Source: Gracilibacillus suaedae
GTDB taxonomy: Bacteria; Bacillota; Bacilli; Bacillales; Amphibacillaceae
Assembly: GCF_017599345.1 (NCBI RefSeq)
Contig: NZ_JAGFVL010000033.1
Coordinates: 1-64,000, forward strand
Reading direction: 5' to 3'
Length of the DNA: 64,000 nucleotides
This document shows, in pieces, positions 8,989 through 18,348 of this stretch. Under the pieces are notes generated by a model. That model did no database searches. It was not told the DNA's origin and worked only from the letters and a program-made list of their open reading frames with translations. Position 1 is the stretch's first letter. Each line of letters begins with the position of its first letter. The translations under genes were made by a program, and so were the position numbers.

Positions 8989-10785
8989 GTGGGTGTTATC
9001 GGTACGATTAATAAGATTCGCTTGAAATTTTTAAATTTACGTCTGAAATATAAAATGGTTATTCTCACATCATTAGTACTGCTGGCGTTTAGTATAGGAG
9101 GTTTGTCGATATTACAATACGCTTTTAACCTCTACAATAAGGAAATCTACCGCCAATCTGCTCAAGCTTTGCAAGTTTCAACAAATTCTGTAGAAGCAGA
9201 ATTAAAGAAAATGGAACGTCTTTCCTATCAAATCACTACCGATACATATGTGCAATCCTATTTGTTAGAATTGACTAACACCGATTCGAACTATGATAAA
9301 TACATGATCGGAAATGAACTTCGAAAAAGGTTATTACATATTGGCGCATTAAACAAATATGTACAATCGATTCAAGTGTATGATACAAATGACAAAGAAT
9401 ATGCCAGTGGAAATTTAATTATCAATTTAACTGAACACAGGTTAACAACAATGAAACAGGCTGCCCAAGAGAAAGAGGGTGGGGTCAATTGGTTATCACC
9501 ATCAGAAAATGATGAGACAGTAATGGCGGTCCGGGATATACGTGAATATATGGATTTTTCTTTCGAAAGGTTAGGAACCGTAGGAATACGAGTTGATATT
9601 AATGAAATAATGAATGAGCTCACAAATAATTTAGAAGAGCAAGAAACTAATTTTCTTATTTTTGACCAGAACGAGCAGCGAGTGTTCTCCGATGAAAATA
9701 ATTTAGACGACATTAAACCTTCAGATTTCCTAGTTAACCAACAGGGCTATCAAATTATAAAGCATAACGGTGAAAGATATTTTTTAACTTATTCAGAGGC
9801 TAATCACTTGGATTGGACGTATATGATTCTAACGCCATATAGTAATTTGTTTACAGTAATTAGCCAGGCACGAACGGCTGTTTTTTTAACTTATTTTGCA
9901 CTATTTTTACTGATGATTTTCCTAGGGACCAAGTTTACCGGTACGATTGTAAACCCGATTGAAAGTTTGAATAAAAAAATGAAAAAAGTCCAGACGGGTG
10001 ACTTGGATTATTATGATGTTGGCATGGAAACAGAACTGACTAAAGATGAAGCAGGCCAAATGCATGAGAATTTCAAGAAAATGATGAACCAGATAAATTA
10101 TTTAATTGGCGAAAATTATAAGAAACAATTATTAATTAAAGAGTCTGAATTTAAAACATTGCAGGCACAAGTAAATCCGCATTTCCTTTATAATACGCTG
10201 GAATCGATCAATTGGTCCGCCAAAATAGTCGGTGAAAAGAAAATTTCGCAGATGGCAGAATCACTTGGTTACGTTTTACGAGCATCGATTAACATGAAGG
10301 ATGCATTGATTCCACTGGAAGAAGAATTGACAGTAGTAGACCATTATATTACGATTCAAAGTCATCGTTTTGATGAAAGATTACAGTTTACAAAAGAGAT
10401 ACCTAAGCGATTCTTAGATGTACAAGTACCAAAATTCATTATTCAACCATTAGTGGAAAATGCAATTCGTTATGGTCTGCAAGAAATGATTGGTGTTTGT
10501 AAAATTCATCTCTCGATTAAAGAGGGGGGAGACACGATCGTTATTCTAGTGGAGGATAATGGCCCAGGTATAAACAAGTCTTATTTAGATCAAATCGAAA
10601 CTGGCGACTATCAGCCAAAAGGGACTGGTATTGGGCTGCACAATATAAACGAACGTGTCAAAATACTTTTCGGAGAGGAATATGGACTAACCATTGACAG
10701 CGAAATAGGGAATGGCACGACAGTTTCGATTAGTTTGCCGAAGGAGGATAAAGAAGAATATGTACAAAGTGTTGTTAGTAGATGA
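8989..10785 (+). CDS. YesM-like sensor histidine kinase
   Basis: This protein of about 598 residues is a membrane sensor kinase of the LytS/YesM class that controls sugar or polysaccharide uptake. Membrane helices lie near residues 22-45 and 290-315 and flank an extracytoplasmic dCache-like sensor. A HAMP linker follows (about 315-370). The phospho-acceptor is His398 in NPHFLYNTLESI, and the ATPase has LVENAIRYGL, DNGPGI and GTGIGL boxes. Its end overlaps the response regulator by 26 nt. The start is unclear: GTG 8989 is buried in the AGAGGGGG ribosome site, and the codon at ideal spacing is ATC 8998. Confidence 0.88.
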   Translation: MGVIGTINKIRLKFLNLRLKYKMVILTSLVLLAFSIGGLSILQYAFNLYNKEIYRQSAQALQVSTNSVEAELKKMERLSYQITTDTYVQSYLLELTNTDSNYDKYMIGNELRKRLLHIGALNKYVQSIQVYDTNDKEYASGNLIINLTEHRLTTMKQAAQEKEGGVNWLSPSENDETVMAVRDIREYMDFSFERLGTVGIRVDINEIMNELTNNLEEQETNFLIFDQNEQRVFSDENNLDDIKPSDFLVNQQGYQIIKHNGERYFLTYSEANHLDWTYMILTPYSNLFTVISQARTAVFLTYFALFLLMIFLGTKFTGTIVNPIESLNKKMKKVQTGDLDYYDVGMETELTKDEAGQMHENFKKMMNQINYLIGENYKKQLLIKESEFKTLQAQVNPHFLYNTLESINWSAKIVGEKKISQMAESLGYVLRASINMKDALIPLEEELTVVDHYITIQSHRFDERLQFTKEIPKRFLDVQVPKFIIQPLVENAIRYGLQEMIGVCKIHLSIKEGGDTIVILVEDNGPGINKSYLDQIETGDYQPKGTGIGLHNINERVKILFGEEYGLTIDSEIGNGTTVSISLPKEDKEEYVQSVVSR

Positions 10786-12307
10786 TGAACGGATGATCTT
10801 GGATGGTATATCTGTGATCGTGGATTGGAATAAACATGACACAGCATTAATTGGCAAAGCAATGAATGGACTAGAAGCATATGATTTTATTACGAAACAA
10901 CAGCCAGACATTGTGATTACCGATATAACCATGCCCGGTTTAGATGGTATCGAACTAGTGAAAAAGGCAAAACAAGACTATCCATCTATTAAATGGATTT
11001 TTTTATCTGGATTTAGTGAATTTGAATACGCAAGAAAAGCTATGCGATTTGGTGTCAAACATTATTTACTAAAACCGTGTAATGAAGTGAATATTTCCGA
11101 AGCTTTAGTTGATGTGGTTCAAGAAATTCGCGAAGAAGAAGAAGCTGTTAAATATATGAAGGCAATGGAAGAAGAAGTGACAAAAAATACGGTCAATGAA
11201 TGTGAGGAAGTCTTAAAGCAGTTTTTTATTTACGAACAAATAACGGAAAAAAGCCAGTCAAAAATGAAGCAGATGGTGGAAGGACTCTATTCATCAGAAT
11301 CTTTCTTTTTTTGGCTGCTTTTCGTGGAAGGGAAAATGGCATATGACCAAATCAACCAACTAATAGAAACAATTAATCAATCATTTCTCAATGAACAAGT
11401 CGTCACCACATTAATCGAAAGTAAAGTAGTCGTAATGATGCGCCATTCTCCAGAATATCAAAAAACAATCAAAGACATTCTCCAAGCTGAAATAAGTCAA
11501 TCAACACTGAATATGACTTCCATTTTATCGAAAGACTTTACAATTGACCAAATAGAAAAAATCCCAACAATAGATGAAATGGTACAGCAAGTTTTTTATC
11601 AACCAAAGCATAGTTTTATTCCGTATCAAAATTGGATTAACTTTCATAAAAAATTGCAACCAGACATTGAAATAGACCTAGATACGATTGTGTTTTATTT
11701 AAAAAAACAACAAAAGAATGAGGCGGTGTCCTATCTTATAGATTTTGTTGAAAAACTGAAAAAGCATAAAGTTGCTCCAAAGATTACAAGAGGATATTTT
11801 ATTCAAATTTATTTATTATTAATGAGTAAATTAGCACATCACTCTACAGAGGATCGGGTGCAGGCAATTGGACAAATGGAGGATTATCAGCATATTTCTG
11901 ATTTTGTTACGTTCTTTGAAGAACTTTTTGAAAGAATGATTATGCAAAATCAAACACCGCAAAAATATTCAAAAGTAGTGCGACAAATGTTAACTTGCAT
12001 TGAAGAAGAGATTGAGAATCCTGCGTTATCACTTCAGTGGCTGGCTAACCACTGCCTCTATATGAATGCAGACTATTTAGGGAAAACCTTTAAAAAAGAA
12101 ATTGGACAACGTTTCTCATCTTATGTAACCAATGCACGCATTAATAAAGCAGTGGAGATTATCGAAGCGGAACAGGATATTAAAGTATTTGAATTAGCGG
12201 AAAGACTAGGTTTTGGTAATAACCCACAATATTTCAGTCAAATATTTAAAAGAATGAAGGGATTTACACCATCTGAGATTATCAAGTCAAATGAAGGGGT
12301 AAGATAG
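10760..12307 (+). CDS. YesN-like response regulator, AraC-type
   Basis: This 515-residue regulator is the partner of the kinase just upstream. The receiver domain (1-120) has the acidic pair D8-D9, phospho-acceptor D55 in TDITMPG, and the K of KPC near 104. A long middle region (about 130-400) is typical of YesN-like proteins. The last 100 residues form an AraC double helix-turn-helix (FELAERLGFGNNPQYFSQIF, then KRMKGFTPSEI). The frame extends upstream to 10712, but ATG 10760 follows AAGGAGG and begins the receiver fold exactly, so I start there. It overlaps the kinase by 26 nt, implying coupled translation. It probably activates the ABC genes that follow. Confidence 0.88.
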   Translation: MYKVLLVDDERMILDGISVIVDWNKHDTALIGKAMNGLEAYDFITKQQPDIVITDITMPGLDGIELVKKAKQDYPSIKWIFLSGFSEFEYARKAMRFGVKHYLLKPCNEVNISEALVDVVQEIREEEEAVKYMKAMEEEVTKNTVNECEEVLKQFFIYEQITEKSQSKMKQMVEGLYSSESFFFWLLFVEGKMAYDQINQLIETINQSFLNEQVVTTLIESKVVVMMRHSPEYQKTIKDILQAEISQSTLNMTSILSKDFTIDQIEKIPTIDEMVQQVFYQPKHSFIPYQNWINFHKKLQPDIEIDLDTIVFYLKKQQKNEAVSYLIDFVEKLKKHKVAPKITRGYFIQIYLLLMSKLAHHSTEDRVQAIGQMEDYQHISDFVTFFEELFERMIMQNQTPQKYSKVVRQMLTCIEEEIENPALSLQWLANHCLYMNADYLGKTFKKEIGQRFSSYVTNARINKAVEIIEAEQDIKVFELAERLGFGNNPQYFSQIFKRMKGFTPSEIIKSNEGVR

Positions 12308-12390
12308 CGGTTTCAAAAAACTCTTCTTTTTAAACATTTACCACTGTTTTTTCTATCATACCTACATGTCAATATCTGCTATTATATAAC

Positions 12391-12404
12391 TGTAATCGCT
12401 TTCA
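12391..12404 (+). promoter_or_regulatory. cre site (CcpA operator)
   Basis: TGTAATCGCTTTCA fits the cre consensus at all fixed positions. It lies 27 nt upstream of the binding-protein start and downstream of AT-rich promoter-like sequence, so CcpA probably represses the importer in addition to the site at 8969. Confidence 0.7.
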
Positions 12405-12430
12405 GCGTATTAAAAAGGGGAGGGAAAGAA

Positions 12431-13759
12431 ATGAAAAAATCTTTGTTAGTACTATTAGGAATGATGATGATTCTTTGGTTAGCTGCATGTAGTGGCGATG
12501 ATAGCTCTGAAGATACAAGTGGCGATACCGATGATACTTCAGAAGAAACAGACACTGACTCCGATTCTGAAGCAAGTGGGGATCAAGTAACTTTAAGAAT
12601 TGCTTGGTGGGGATCACAGCCACGTCATGATTACACATTGGAAGTTATTGAATTGTATGAAGAGCAAAACCCGAATGTAACGATTGAACCAGAATATGCT
12701 AGCTGGGATGACTATTGGCAAAAATTATCACCACAAGCAGCAGCAAATGAATTACCAGACATTATTCAAATGGACTTATCTTATATCTCTCAATATGCAG
12801 AAAATGGTCAATTAGCAGATTTAGAACCGTTTCTTGGCAGCGAGATCGACGATTCAAATATTGCGGAAAATACGATTGAAGGTGGCCGAATTAACGACGG
12901 TCTTTACGGGTTTAATCTAGGTTCCAATGCACTAAGTTTTCAATATAACCCTGAGATTTTAGCGGAGATCGGAATTGAAGAGATCCCTGAAACATACTCA
13001 TGGGACGAATATCAAGAAATGGCTCAACAGGCAGCAGATGCTGGATATTACTTTGATAACGGTATGCAAGCAGATGTGTTTTTTAACTATTACTTACGCC
13101 AAAATGGTGCTCGTCTGTACGCAGAAGATGGAAGTGGCCTTGGATATGATGATGATCAATTATTTGTAGACTTTTTTACGATAATTCAAGAACAAGTGGA
13201 AGTGGAAGCGACTCCAACTCCTGATTTTATGGCACAATTAGCAGGCCCTGAAGATGACCCAGTTGTATTAGGGGATGGAGTAGGGATTTTCCAATGGTCC
13301 AATCAATTTGTTGGGTTGGAGGATATGTCAGAGCATACTTTCGCATTTGCTACTCCTCCAGGTGAGAATCTAGAAGATGGTTTATTCTTAAAGCCGAGTA
13401 TGTATTTCTCCATTTCCGAAAATTCAGAGCAAAAAGAAGCAGCAGCTGCCTTTATTGATTTTTGGGTGAACGATGTTGAAGCGAACAAACTTATTCTTGG
13501 TGACCGTGGAGTTCCGGTTTCTTCTGTAGTTCAGGAGGAAATTGCAGATGATGTTTCTGAAGCTCAGCAAGCAGTATTTGATTATGTTGCATGGGCTGAA
13601 GAAAATAGTACGCCAATGGGTGCTCCAGACCCGGCAGGTGCAGGTGAAATCATCGAGCAATTAACTAATATAAGTGAACAAATTGCATATGGCGAAATTA
13701 CACCAGAAGATGCAGCTGAACACTTTAGAACGCAAGCAGAAGGTATTTTAGGTAACTAA
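12431..13759 (+). CDS. Sugar ABC transporter substrate-binding lipoprotein
   Basis: This 442-residue extracellular binding protein belongs to the family 1 (MalE/YesO-like) solute receptors. The signal peptide ends in a lipobox LAAC with acylated Cys20. It is followed by a Ser/Asp/Glu-rich linker (21-50) and the bilobal domain starting TLRIAWWGSQPRHDYTLEVI. The acidic linker and surface suit a salt-tolerant bacterium. It sits 123 nt after the response regulator and ahead of two permeases, so it delivers an oligosaccharide, possibly of pectin or rhamnogalacturonan type by analogy with the yes system. No ATPase gene is present, so a shared MsmX-like ATPase is probably used. Confidence 0.9.
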   Translation: MKKSLLVLLGMMMILWLAACSGDDSSEDTSGDTDDTSEETDTDSDSEASGDQVTLRIAWWGSQPRHDYTLEVIELYEEQNPNVTIEPEYASWDDYWQKLSPQAAANELPDIIQMDLSYISQYAENGQLADLEPFLGSEIDDSNIAENTIEGGRINDGLYGFNLGSNALSFQYNPEILAEIGIEEIPETYSWDEYQEMAQQAADAGYYFDNGMQADVFFNYYLRQNGARLYAEDGSGLGYDDDQLFVDFFTIIQEQVEVEATPTPDFMAQLAGPEDDPVVLGDGVGIFQWSNQFVGLEDMSEHTFAFATPPGENLEDGLFLKPSMYFSISENSEQKEAAAAFIDFWVNDVEANKLILGDRGVPVSSVVQEEIADDVSEAQQAVFDYVAWAEENSTPMGAPDPAGAGEIIEQLTNISEQIAYGEITPEDAAEHFRTQAEGILGN

Positions 13760-13777
13760 AAGGATTATGAAAGGCAG

Positions 13778-13810
13778 TAGCTGATCCTTAAGAGATCAGC
13801 TATTGCTTTT
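13778..13810 (+). terminator. Intra-operon hairpin after binding protein
   Basis: TAGCTGATC (13778-13786) pairs with GATCAGCTA (13794-13802) and is followed by TTGCTTTT. Its position between the binding-protein gene and the permeases suggests partial termination or 3' protection, which would keep the binding protein in excess. Confidence 0.55.
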
Positions 13811-13845
13811 CCATTATTCAGAATCATAGAAGGGAGCTTTACAAA

Positions 13846-14742
13846 ATGCAAACTCATATGAAGCAAAATTTATGGGGATATCTATTTATTGGTCCGTTTA
13901 TTATAGGATTTTTGGCGTTTACCATTATTCCTATCATTGCTTCTTTCTACTTCTCATTTACATCGTACGATTTATTTAATTCTCCTGAATGGATCGGATT
14001 AGATAACTTTAAAGAGATGTTTACATCTGATCCGAGATATTTACACTCTTTAAAAATCACTTTTATCTATGTATTTGCTGGAGTTCCATTGCGTTTATTA
14101 TTTGCATTAGTAGTAGCTATGCTACTAAATACAGCGTCTCGAGCAGTAGGATTGTACAGAACTTTATATTATTTACCCTCTTTAATAGGTGGTAGTGTTG
14201 CGGTAGCAATTATGTGGCGTCAAATCTTTGGTGATGATGGAATTGTAAACTTAGCACTTATGACAATGGGAATCGATCCAGTTAGATGGTTTGGAAATCC
14301 AACGGCCGCATTATGGATGTTGATATTTTTATCTGTTTGGCAGTTTGGCTCTTCGATGCTGATCTTTTTAGCGGGTCTAAAGTCGATACCACAAAGCTAT
14401 TATGAAGCTGCAAGTGTTGATGGTGCAAGCTTCTTTCAAAAATTCTTTAACATCACAATACCAATGTTAAGTCCTGTCATCCTATTTAATGCAGTTATGC
14501 AAACAATTGCTGCATTTATGACATTTGTTCCAGCTTATATCATTTCAAAAGGTACAGGTGGACCATTAGATGGGACATTATTATATTCACTGTATTTATT
14601 CAAGCAAGGTTTTGAATTCTTCCATATGGGTTATGCATCAGCCATGGCTTGGGTAATGTTAGTGATCATAGGGATATTAACTTCTCTAATTTTCTTTTCA
14701 TCTAAATATTGGGTGCATTATGAATCAGAGGGAGGCAGATAG
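13846..14742 (+). CDS. Sugar ABC transporter permease (MalF/UgpA type)
   Basis: This 298-residue inner-membrane permease has six hydrophobic segments. The ATPase-contact EAA loop is near residues 183-205 ([17 protein letters not shown]) followed by ITIPMLSP. It forms the translocation pore with the next gene product. The ATG follows AAGGGAG. The stop lies 2 nt before the second permease start, so the two are translationally linked. It most resembles YesP-like permeases of oligosaccharide importers; the substrate is not determined. Confidence 0.9.
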   Translation: MQTHMKQNLWGYLFIGPFIIGFLAFTIIPIIASFYFSFTSYDLFNSPEWIGLDNFKEMFTSDPRYLHSLKITFIYVFAGVPLRLLFALVVAMLLNTASRAVGLYRTLYYLPSLIGGSVAVAIMWRQIFGDDGIVNLALMTMGIDPVRWFGNPTAALWMLIFLSVWQFGSSMLIFLAGLKSIPQSYYEAASVDGASFFQKFFNITIPMLSPVILFNAVMQTIAAFMTFVPAYIISKGTGGPLDGTLLYSLYLFKQGFEFFHMGYASAMAWVMLVIIGILTSLIFFSSKYWVHYESEGGR

Positions 14743-14744
14743 CG

Positions 14745-15584
14745 ATGCAAGCAAAATATTTAAAAAAGATCATATATCATTTAATCGTTGGTTGTTTTGC
14801 TATCCTTTTGCTATATCCAGTAATTTGGTTAATTATGAGTTCATTTAAATCAAGCGAAAAAATATTTGCAACAGCAGAATCTTTAATCCCACAGCCATTT
14901 ATATTAGGTAACTATGCACAAGGATGGGCAGGCTTCGGTGACTATGGGTTTGATACGTATATTTTAAATACGTTTATCTTTGTTATTTTAGTGTTAATCG
15001 GTCATTTAATTTCTTGTTCTTTAATTGCTTTCGGATTTGCGAGATTAAAATTTGCTGGTAGAAGCTTTTGGTTTGCGATTATGATATTAACATTGATGCT
15101 TCCTTATGAAGTAGTGATGATTCCACAATATATTATATTTGCCCAGTTGGATTGGCTAAATTCATTAAAACCACTTGTTGTACCTGCCTATTTTGGTCAT
15201 CCATTTTTCATCTTTTTATTGGTGCAATTTATTAGGACGATACCTAGAGAATTGGATGAAGCGGCAATTATTGATGGATGTAATACATTTGGTATATATA
15301 GAAGAATCATATTGCCATTAATTGTTCCTGCTTTAGCAACGACTTCGATTTTTACATTCTACTGGACATGGGATAACTTACTTGGTCCAGTATTATATTT
15401 GAATAGTCCTTCGAAATATACGGTTTCGATGGCCTTAAACATGTTCCTAAGTAATGAAACAGTTTCCAACTGGGGTGCAATGTTCGCGATGTCAGTAGTA
15501 TCCTTAATTCCAGTGTTTATTATTTTCTTCATTTTCCAACGTTATGTGGTAGATGGTATTAGTACTAGTGGGTTAAAAGGCTAA
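14745..15584 (+). CDS. Sugar ABC transporter permease (MalG/UgpE type)
   Basis: This 279-residue permease has six membrane segments and the EAA loop [20 protein letters not shown] near residues 185-204, followed by PLIVPAL. It is the second pore subunit (YesQ-like). The ribosome site GGGAGGC lies in the end of the previous gene, 2 nt upstream of the junction. With its neighbour and the binding protein it makes an importer that lacks its own ATPase gene. Confidence 0.9.
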   Translation: MQAKYLKKIIYHLIVGCFAILLLYPVIWLIMSSFKSSEKIFATAESLIPQPFILGNYAQGWAGFGDYGFDTYILNTFIFVILVLIGHLISCSLIAFGFARLKFAGRSFWFAIMILTLMLPYEVVMIPQYIIFAQLDWLNSLKPLVVPAYFGHPFFIFLLVQFIRTIPRELDEAAIIDGCNTFGIYRRIILPLIVPALATTSIFTFYWTWDNLLGPVLYLNSPSKYTVSMALNMFLSNETVSNWGAMFAMSVVSLIPVFIIFFIFQRYVVDGISTSGLKG

Positions 15585-15629
15585 AGCTGCAGTAATTCCG
15601 TTAGAAGAGTTTTTAAGGGGGATGTTAGT

Positions 15630-16262
15630 ATGAACGCTTTGAATAAAGCATTTGAATGGATCTCGAAAGTAGCATATTTGAACTTATTATGGATTGGGTT
15701 TGCACTGTTTGGTCTAATCATTGTAGGTTTATTTCCATCGACTGTTGCAACTTTTTCAATAGTAAGGAAATGGGTTTCTGGAAATACTGATGTTCCTCTG
15801 TTTAAAACTTTTTGGAAAGTTTATCGCCAATCGTTACTACAAGCGAATATTTTAGGCTATATAATAGCGGTAATGGGTTATGTATTATATTTAGATTTCT
15901 TATTTGTTACGTTAGTGGAAAATGATTATTTAATGTTACTTACTATTCCATTCTTATTCATTTCGATATTTTTTATATTAACATCATTTTATGTTTTTCC
16001 AGTCTATGTTCACTATGATATGAAACTGTTACAAGTATTGAAAAGTTCATTTTTTATTATGATATTGAATCCCTTACCGACAGTGGTTATGGTATTGGGA
16101 GTGTTTGGTATTACATATGGTTTATGGCATTTCCAAGGGTTAGCTTTGTTCTTTAGCATGAGTCTAATAGCTCTTGCACTAACGATGCCCGCGCATAAAG
16201 CTTTCTCCAAAGTACAAGAAAAGAAAGCTTATTTCACTAAACAGAAATTAATGGAAGAATAA
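15630..16262 (+). CDS. yesL: YesL-family membrane protein (DUF624)
   Basis: This 210-residue protein has about five membrane segments and the start pattern of the YesL/DUF624 family (AFEWISKVAYLNLLWIGF, then GLFPSTVATFSIVRKW). Family members are nearly always encoded with YesMN-type two-component systems and sugar ABC importers, as here; their exact role is unknown. ATG follows AAGGGGGA. It is the last gene of the operon, before a clear terminator. Confidence 0.88.
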   Translation: MNALNKAFEWISKVAYLNLLWIGFALFGLIIVGLFPSTVATFSIVRKWVSGNTDVPLFKTFWKVYRQSLLQANILGYIIAVMGYVLYLDFLFVTLVENDYLMLLTIPFLFISIFFILTSFYVFPVYVHYDMKLLQVLKSSFFIMILNPLPTVVMVLGVFGITYGLWHFQGLALFFSMSLIALALTMPAHKAFSKVQEKKAYFTKQKLMEE

Positions 16263-16292
16263 CAAGAGCTCTTTGCAAGGGCTCTTTTTTTA
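16263..16292 (+). terminator. Intrinsic terminator of sugar operon
   Basis: An AAGAGCTC / GGGCTCTT stem with a TTTGCAA loop is followed by seven T residues directly after the yesL stop. Confidence 0.8.
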
Positions 16293-16359
16293 TGGTAATC
16301 TATTAAAAGTTGTTTTTCGACATAAAATGACATAAGGAATGCTAGTATTGAAATATTTT

Positions 16360-16376
16360 TGTAACATTCACATAAC
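16360..16376 (+). promoter_or_regulatory. Possible WalR-type box
   Basis: TGTAAC-N5-CATAAC resembles the WalR direct repeat (TGTWAH-N5-TGTWAH), with a perfect first half and an imperfect second. It lies about 140 nt upstream of a CwlO-like gene, a known WalR target in B. subtilis. The match is weak by itself. Confidence 0.3.
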
Positions 16377-16517
16377 ATTAGTGAAATCTAACTATGTTAC
16401 AATGAGTCTGGTTCAAATGATAGGATGAAAAGACTACAAGAAAACCTTTTCAATTAAAGGGAGCTTACATAGAGAGAGCGTATAAACGAAAATTTTGTTG
16501 GAAAGTAGGGGAATCGA

Positions 16518-17750
16518 GTGCGAGAAATACGAGGTTTAGTAAAAGATTCAGTTGTTGTCGTAACGATTATGTCAAGTTTGTTTTTTGTTCAGACTGTTAG
16601 CGCTGAGACAAAAGAAGAAATTCAAACTCAACGATCGGAAGTACAATCAAGTATTGACGAAAAAGAACAGGAACTTCAGAAAATTAAAGAAGAGTTAATT
16701 GAGTTAAATGAGCAAATTATGAGATTGGATGAAGCGATAGAGGATAATGAACAAAAAATTGAGGAAACGGAAAGTGAAATAACAGATACTGAAACAGAAG
16801 TAAGTGAACTGGAAGAAAAAATCGAAGAAATACAAGAAAGTATTGAGCGAAGAAATGAAATTCTTAAGGAGAGAATATCTTCATTACAGGAAAATGGCGG
16901 TTCATCTAGCTATCTTGAAGTATTACTAGGTTCTACTGATTTCGTAGATTTTGTTGATAGAGTAGCATTAGTACATAAGATTACTCAAGCAGATCAAGAT
17001 TTATTAGAAAGTCAAGAAAAAGATAAGTTAGAAGTGGAAGAGAATAAAGCAGAGTTAGACAACAAATTACAAGAATTAGAAGATATGAAAGCAGATTATG
17101 AAGAAATGCAAAAACAAATCGTTGCACAAAAAGAACAAAACGAAGACTTGAAAGAAAAATTGAAAGAAAAAGAGGAAGAAAATAGCGAGTATTTGGATGA
17201 TTTGAAAATTGAGGATGAAATTCTAGCAAAAAAAGAAAAAGCACTTAAAGAAGCAGAAGAACAACAACGTGCTCAGGAGCAGGGGGCTAGAAGTAACGGC
17301 TCAAATGGTGCTATTGAACAGTACTCCAGCAATTCTTCCGAGACCGTATCAGTTAGTGGTAGTACGGTAGATATCGTAACAACAGTAGGTGAAAAATATA
17401 TTGGCAACTCTGTTTATGTTTTTGGTGGCGGCAGATCAGCTTACGATATTGCTAATGGTCGTTTTGATTGTTCTGGATTTGTCAGCTGGGCTTTTAAACA
17501 GGCAGGAATCAGCTTGCCTGCGAGTACTTCAGGATTAAGTTCAGTAGGATCAAAAGTTTCTACTAGCGACATGCAACCAGGAGATCTTGTATTTTTTAAT
17601 ACGTATAAAACAAACGGACATGTAGGGATCTACTTAGGTAATAACAAATTTATTGGTTCCCAAAGCTCAACAGGTGTAGCTATCGCTGACATGGGTAGTG
17701 GCTACTGGAAATCAAAATTCTCTGGTCTTGTACGCCGCGTAGGATCATAA
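16518..17750 (+). CDS. CwlO-like NlpC/P60 D,L-endopeptidase
   Basis: This 410-residue secreted cell-wall hydrolase probably cleaves the D-Glu-mDAP (D,L) bond of peptide stems during growth. A signal peptide occupies residues 1-30 (cleavage after VSA). A long Glu/Lys-rich coiled coil spans about 31-250, a Ser/Asn-rich linker 255-280, and the NlpC/P60 domain 285-410. Catalytic Cys is in RFDCSGFVSWAF and His in TNGHVGIYLG. The order coiled coil then NlpC/P60 is that of CwlO (YvcE), slightly shorter than the 473-residue B. subtilis protein. GTG follows TAGGGG. A long leader (about 120 nt) precedes it. Confidence 0.88.
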   Translation: MREIRGLVKDSVVVVTIMSSLFFVQTVSAETKEEIQTQRSEVQSSIDEKEQELQKIKEELIELNEQIMRLDEAIEDNEQKIEETESEITDTETEVSELEEKIEEIQESIERRNEILKERISSLQENGGSSSYLEVLLGSTDFVDFVDRVALVHKITQADQDLLESQEKDKLEVEENKAELDNKLQELEDMKADYEEMQKQIVAQKEQNEDLKEKLKEKEEENSEYLDDLKIEDEILAKKEKALKEAEEQQRAQEQGARSNGSNGAIEQYSSNSSETVSVSGSTVDIVTTVGEKYIGNSVYVFGGGRSAYDIANGRFDCSGFVSWAFKQAGISLPASTSGLSSVGSKVSTSDMQPGDLVFFNTYKTNGHVGIYLGNNKFIGSQSSTGVAIADMGSGYWKSKFSGLVRRVGS

Positions 17751-17758
17751 AACATAGG

Positions 17759-17790
17759 AAACCCCGTTTCAACATGAAACGGGGTTTTCT
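17759..17790 (+). terminator. Intrinsic terminator (bidirectional)
   Basis: A perfect 12-bp stem AAACCCCGTTTC/GAAACGGGGTTT with a 5-nt loop is followed by TTTC. It ends the endopeptidase transcript and may also serve the converging bacilliredoxin gene. Confidence 0.85.
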
Positions 17791-17842
17791 ATGTAATTTA
17801 GTGGATCTTCAAATCAAACGATTACCACAGCCAATATTAGAG

Positions 17843-18271
17843 TTAACAGAATTCAGAATAAGCATTGGTCAGTTGCGTGACAATCTCTTCCATTTCATGC
17901 CCTTCAATTTGCTCACGAGGAATAAAGTGTTTCAACTCTCCACCTTTTACAATGGCCATGGATGGAGAAGAAGGTTCTACACCTTCGAAGTATTCACGCA
18001 TTTTTGCAGTTGCTTCTCGATCTTGACCGGCAAACACAGTAACAAGCTTTGCAGGTTTCTGCTCACCATCTAATGATTGAACAGCTGCGGGTCGCGCCAA
18101 TCCAGCTGCACAACCACATACAGAGTTTACCACAACTAGTGCTGTCTCCTCGTTAGTAGACATAAATTGCTCTACATCTTCAGGTGTTACTAATTCTTCA
18201 AAGCCAGCATTGGTTAATTCATCACGCATGGATTGTGTAATTTCTCTCATGTATTCTTCATATGCATTCAT
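17843..18271 (-). CDS. brxA: Bacilliredoxin (BrxA/BrxB, YphP family)
   Basis: This 142-residue cytoplasmic protein removes bacillithiol from mixed disulfides on proteins after oxidative stress. The redox motif C52-G53-C54 sits in VVVNSVCGCAAGLARPA, a signature of the DUF1094 family, followed by VFAGQDREATAKMREYFEG. The N-terminal AYEEYMRE pattern is closer to BrxA (YphP) than to BrxB (YqiW). Length matches the family. ATG follows GGAGGT. It implies that the organism makes bacillithiol. Confidence 0.9.
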   Translation of the reverse strand: MNAYEEYMREITQSMRDELTNAGFEELVTPEDVEQFMSTNEETALVVVNSVCGCAAGLARPAAVQSLDGEQKPAKLVTVFAGQDREATAKMREYFEGVEPSSPSMAIVKGGELKHFIPREQIEGHEMEEIVTQLTNAYSEFC

Positions 18272-18348
18272 AGTTATATACCTCCTAATTATACTCTACA
18301 CAATTTTAACAAAAATATAGTGGTATGAGCGACATATTTGTTTGAGCA

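Noticed and set aside
17774-18073. 99-residue plus-strand frame opposite bacilliredoxin
   Set aside because: It lies antisense to a gene with family signatures and begins in the terminator hairpin.
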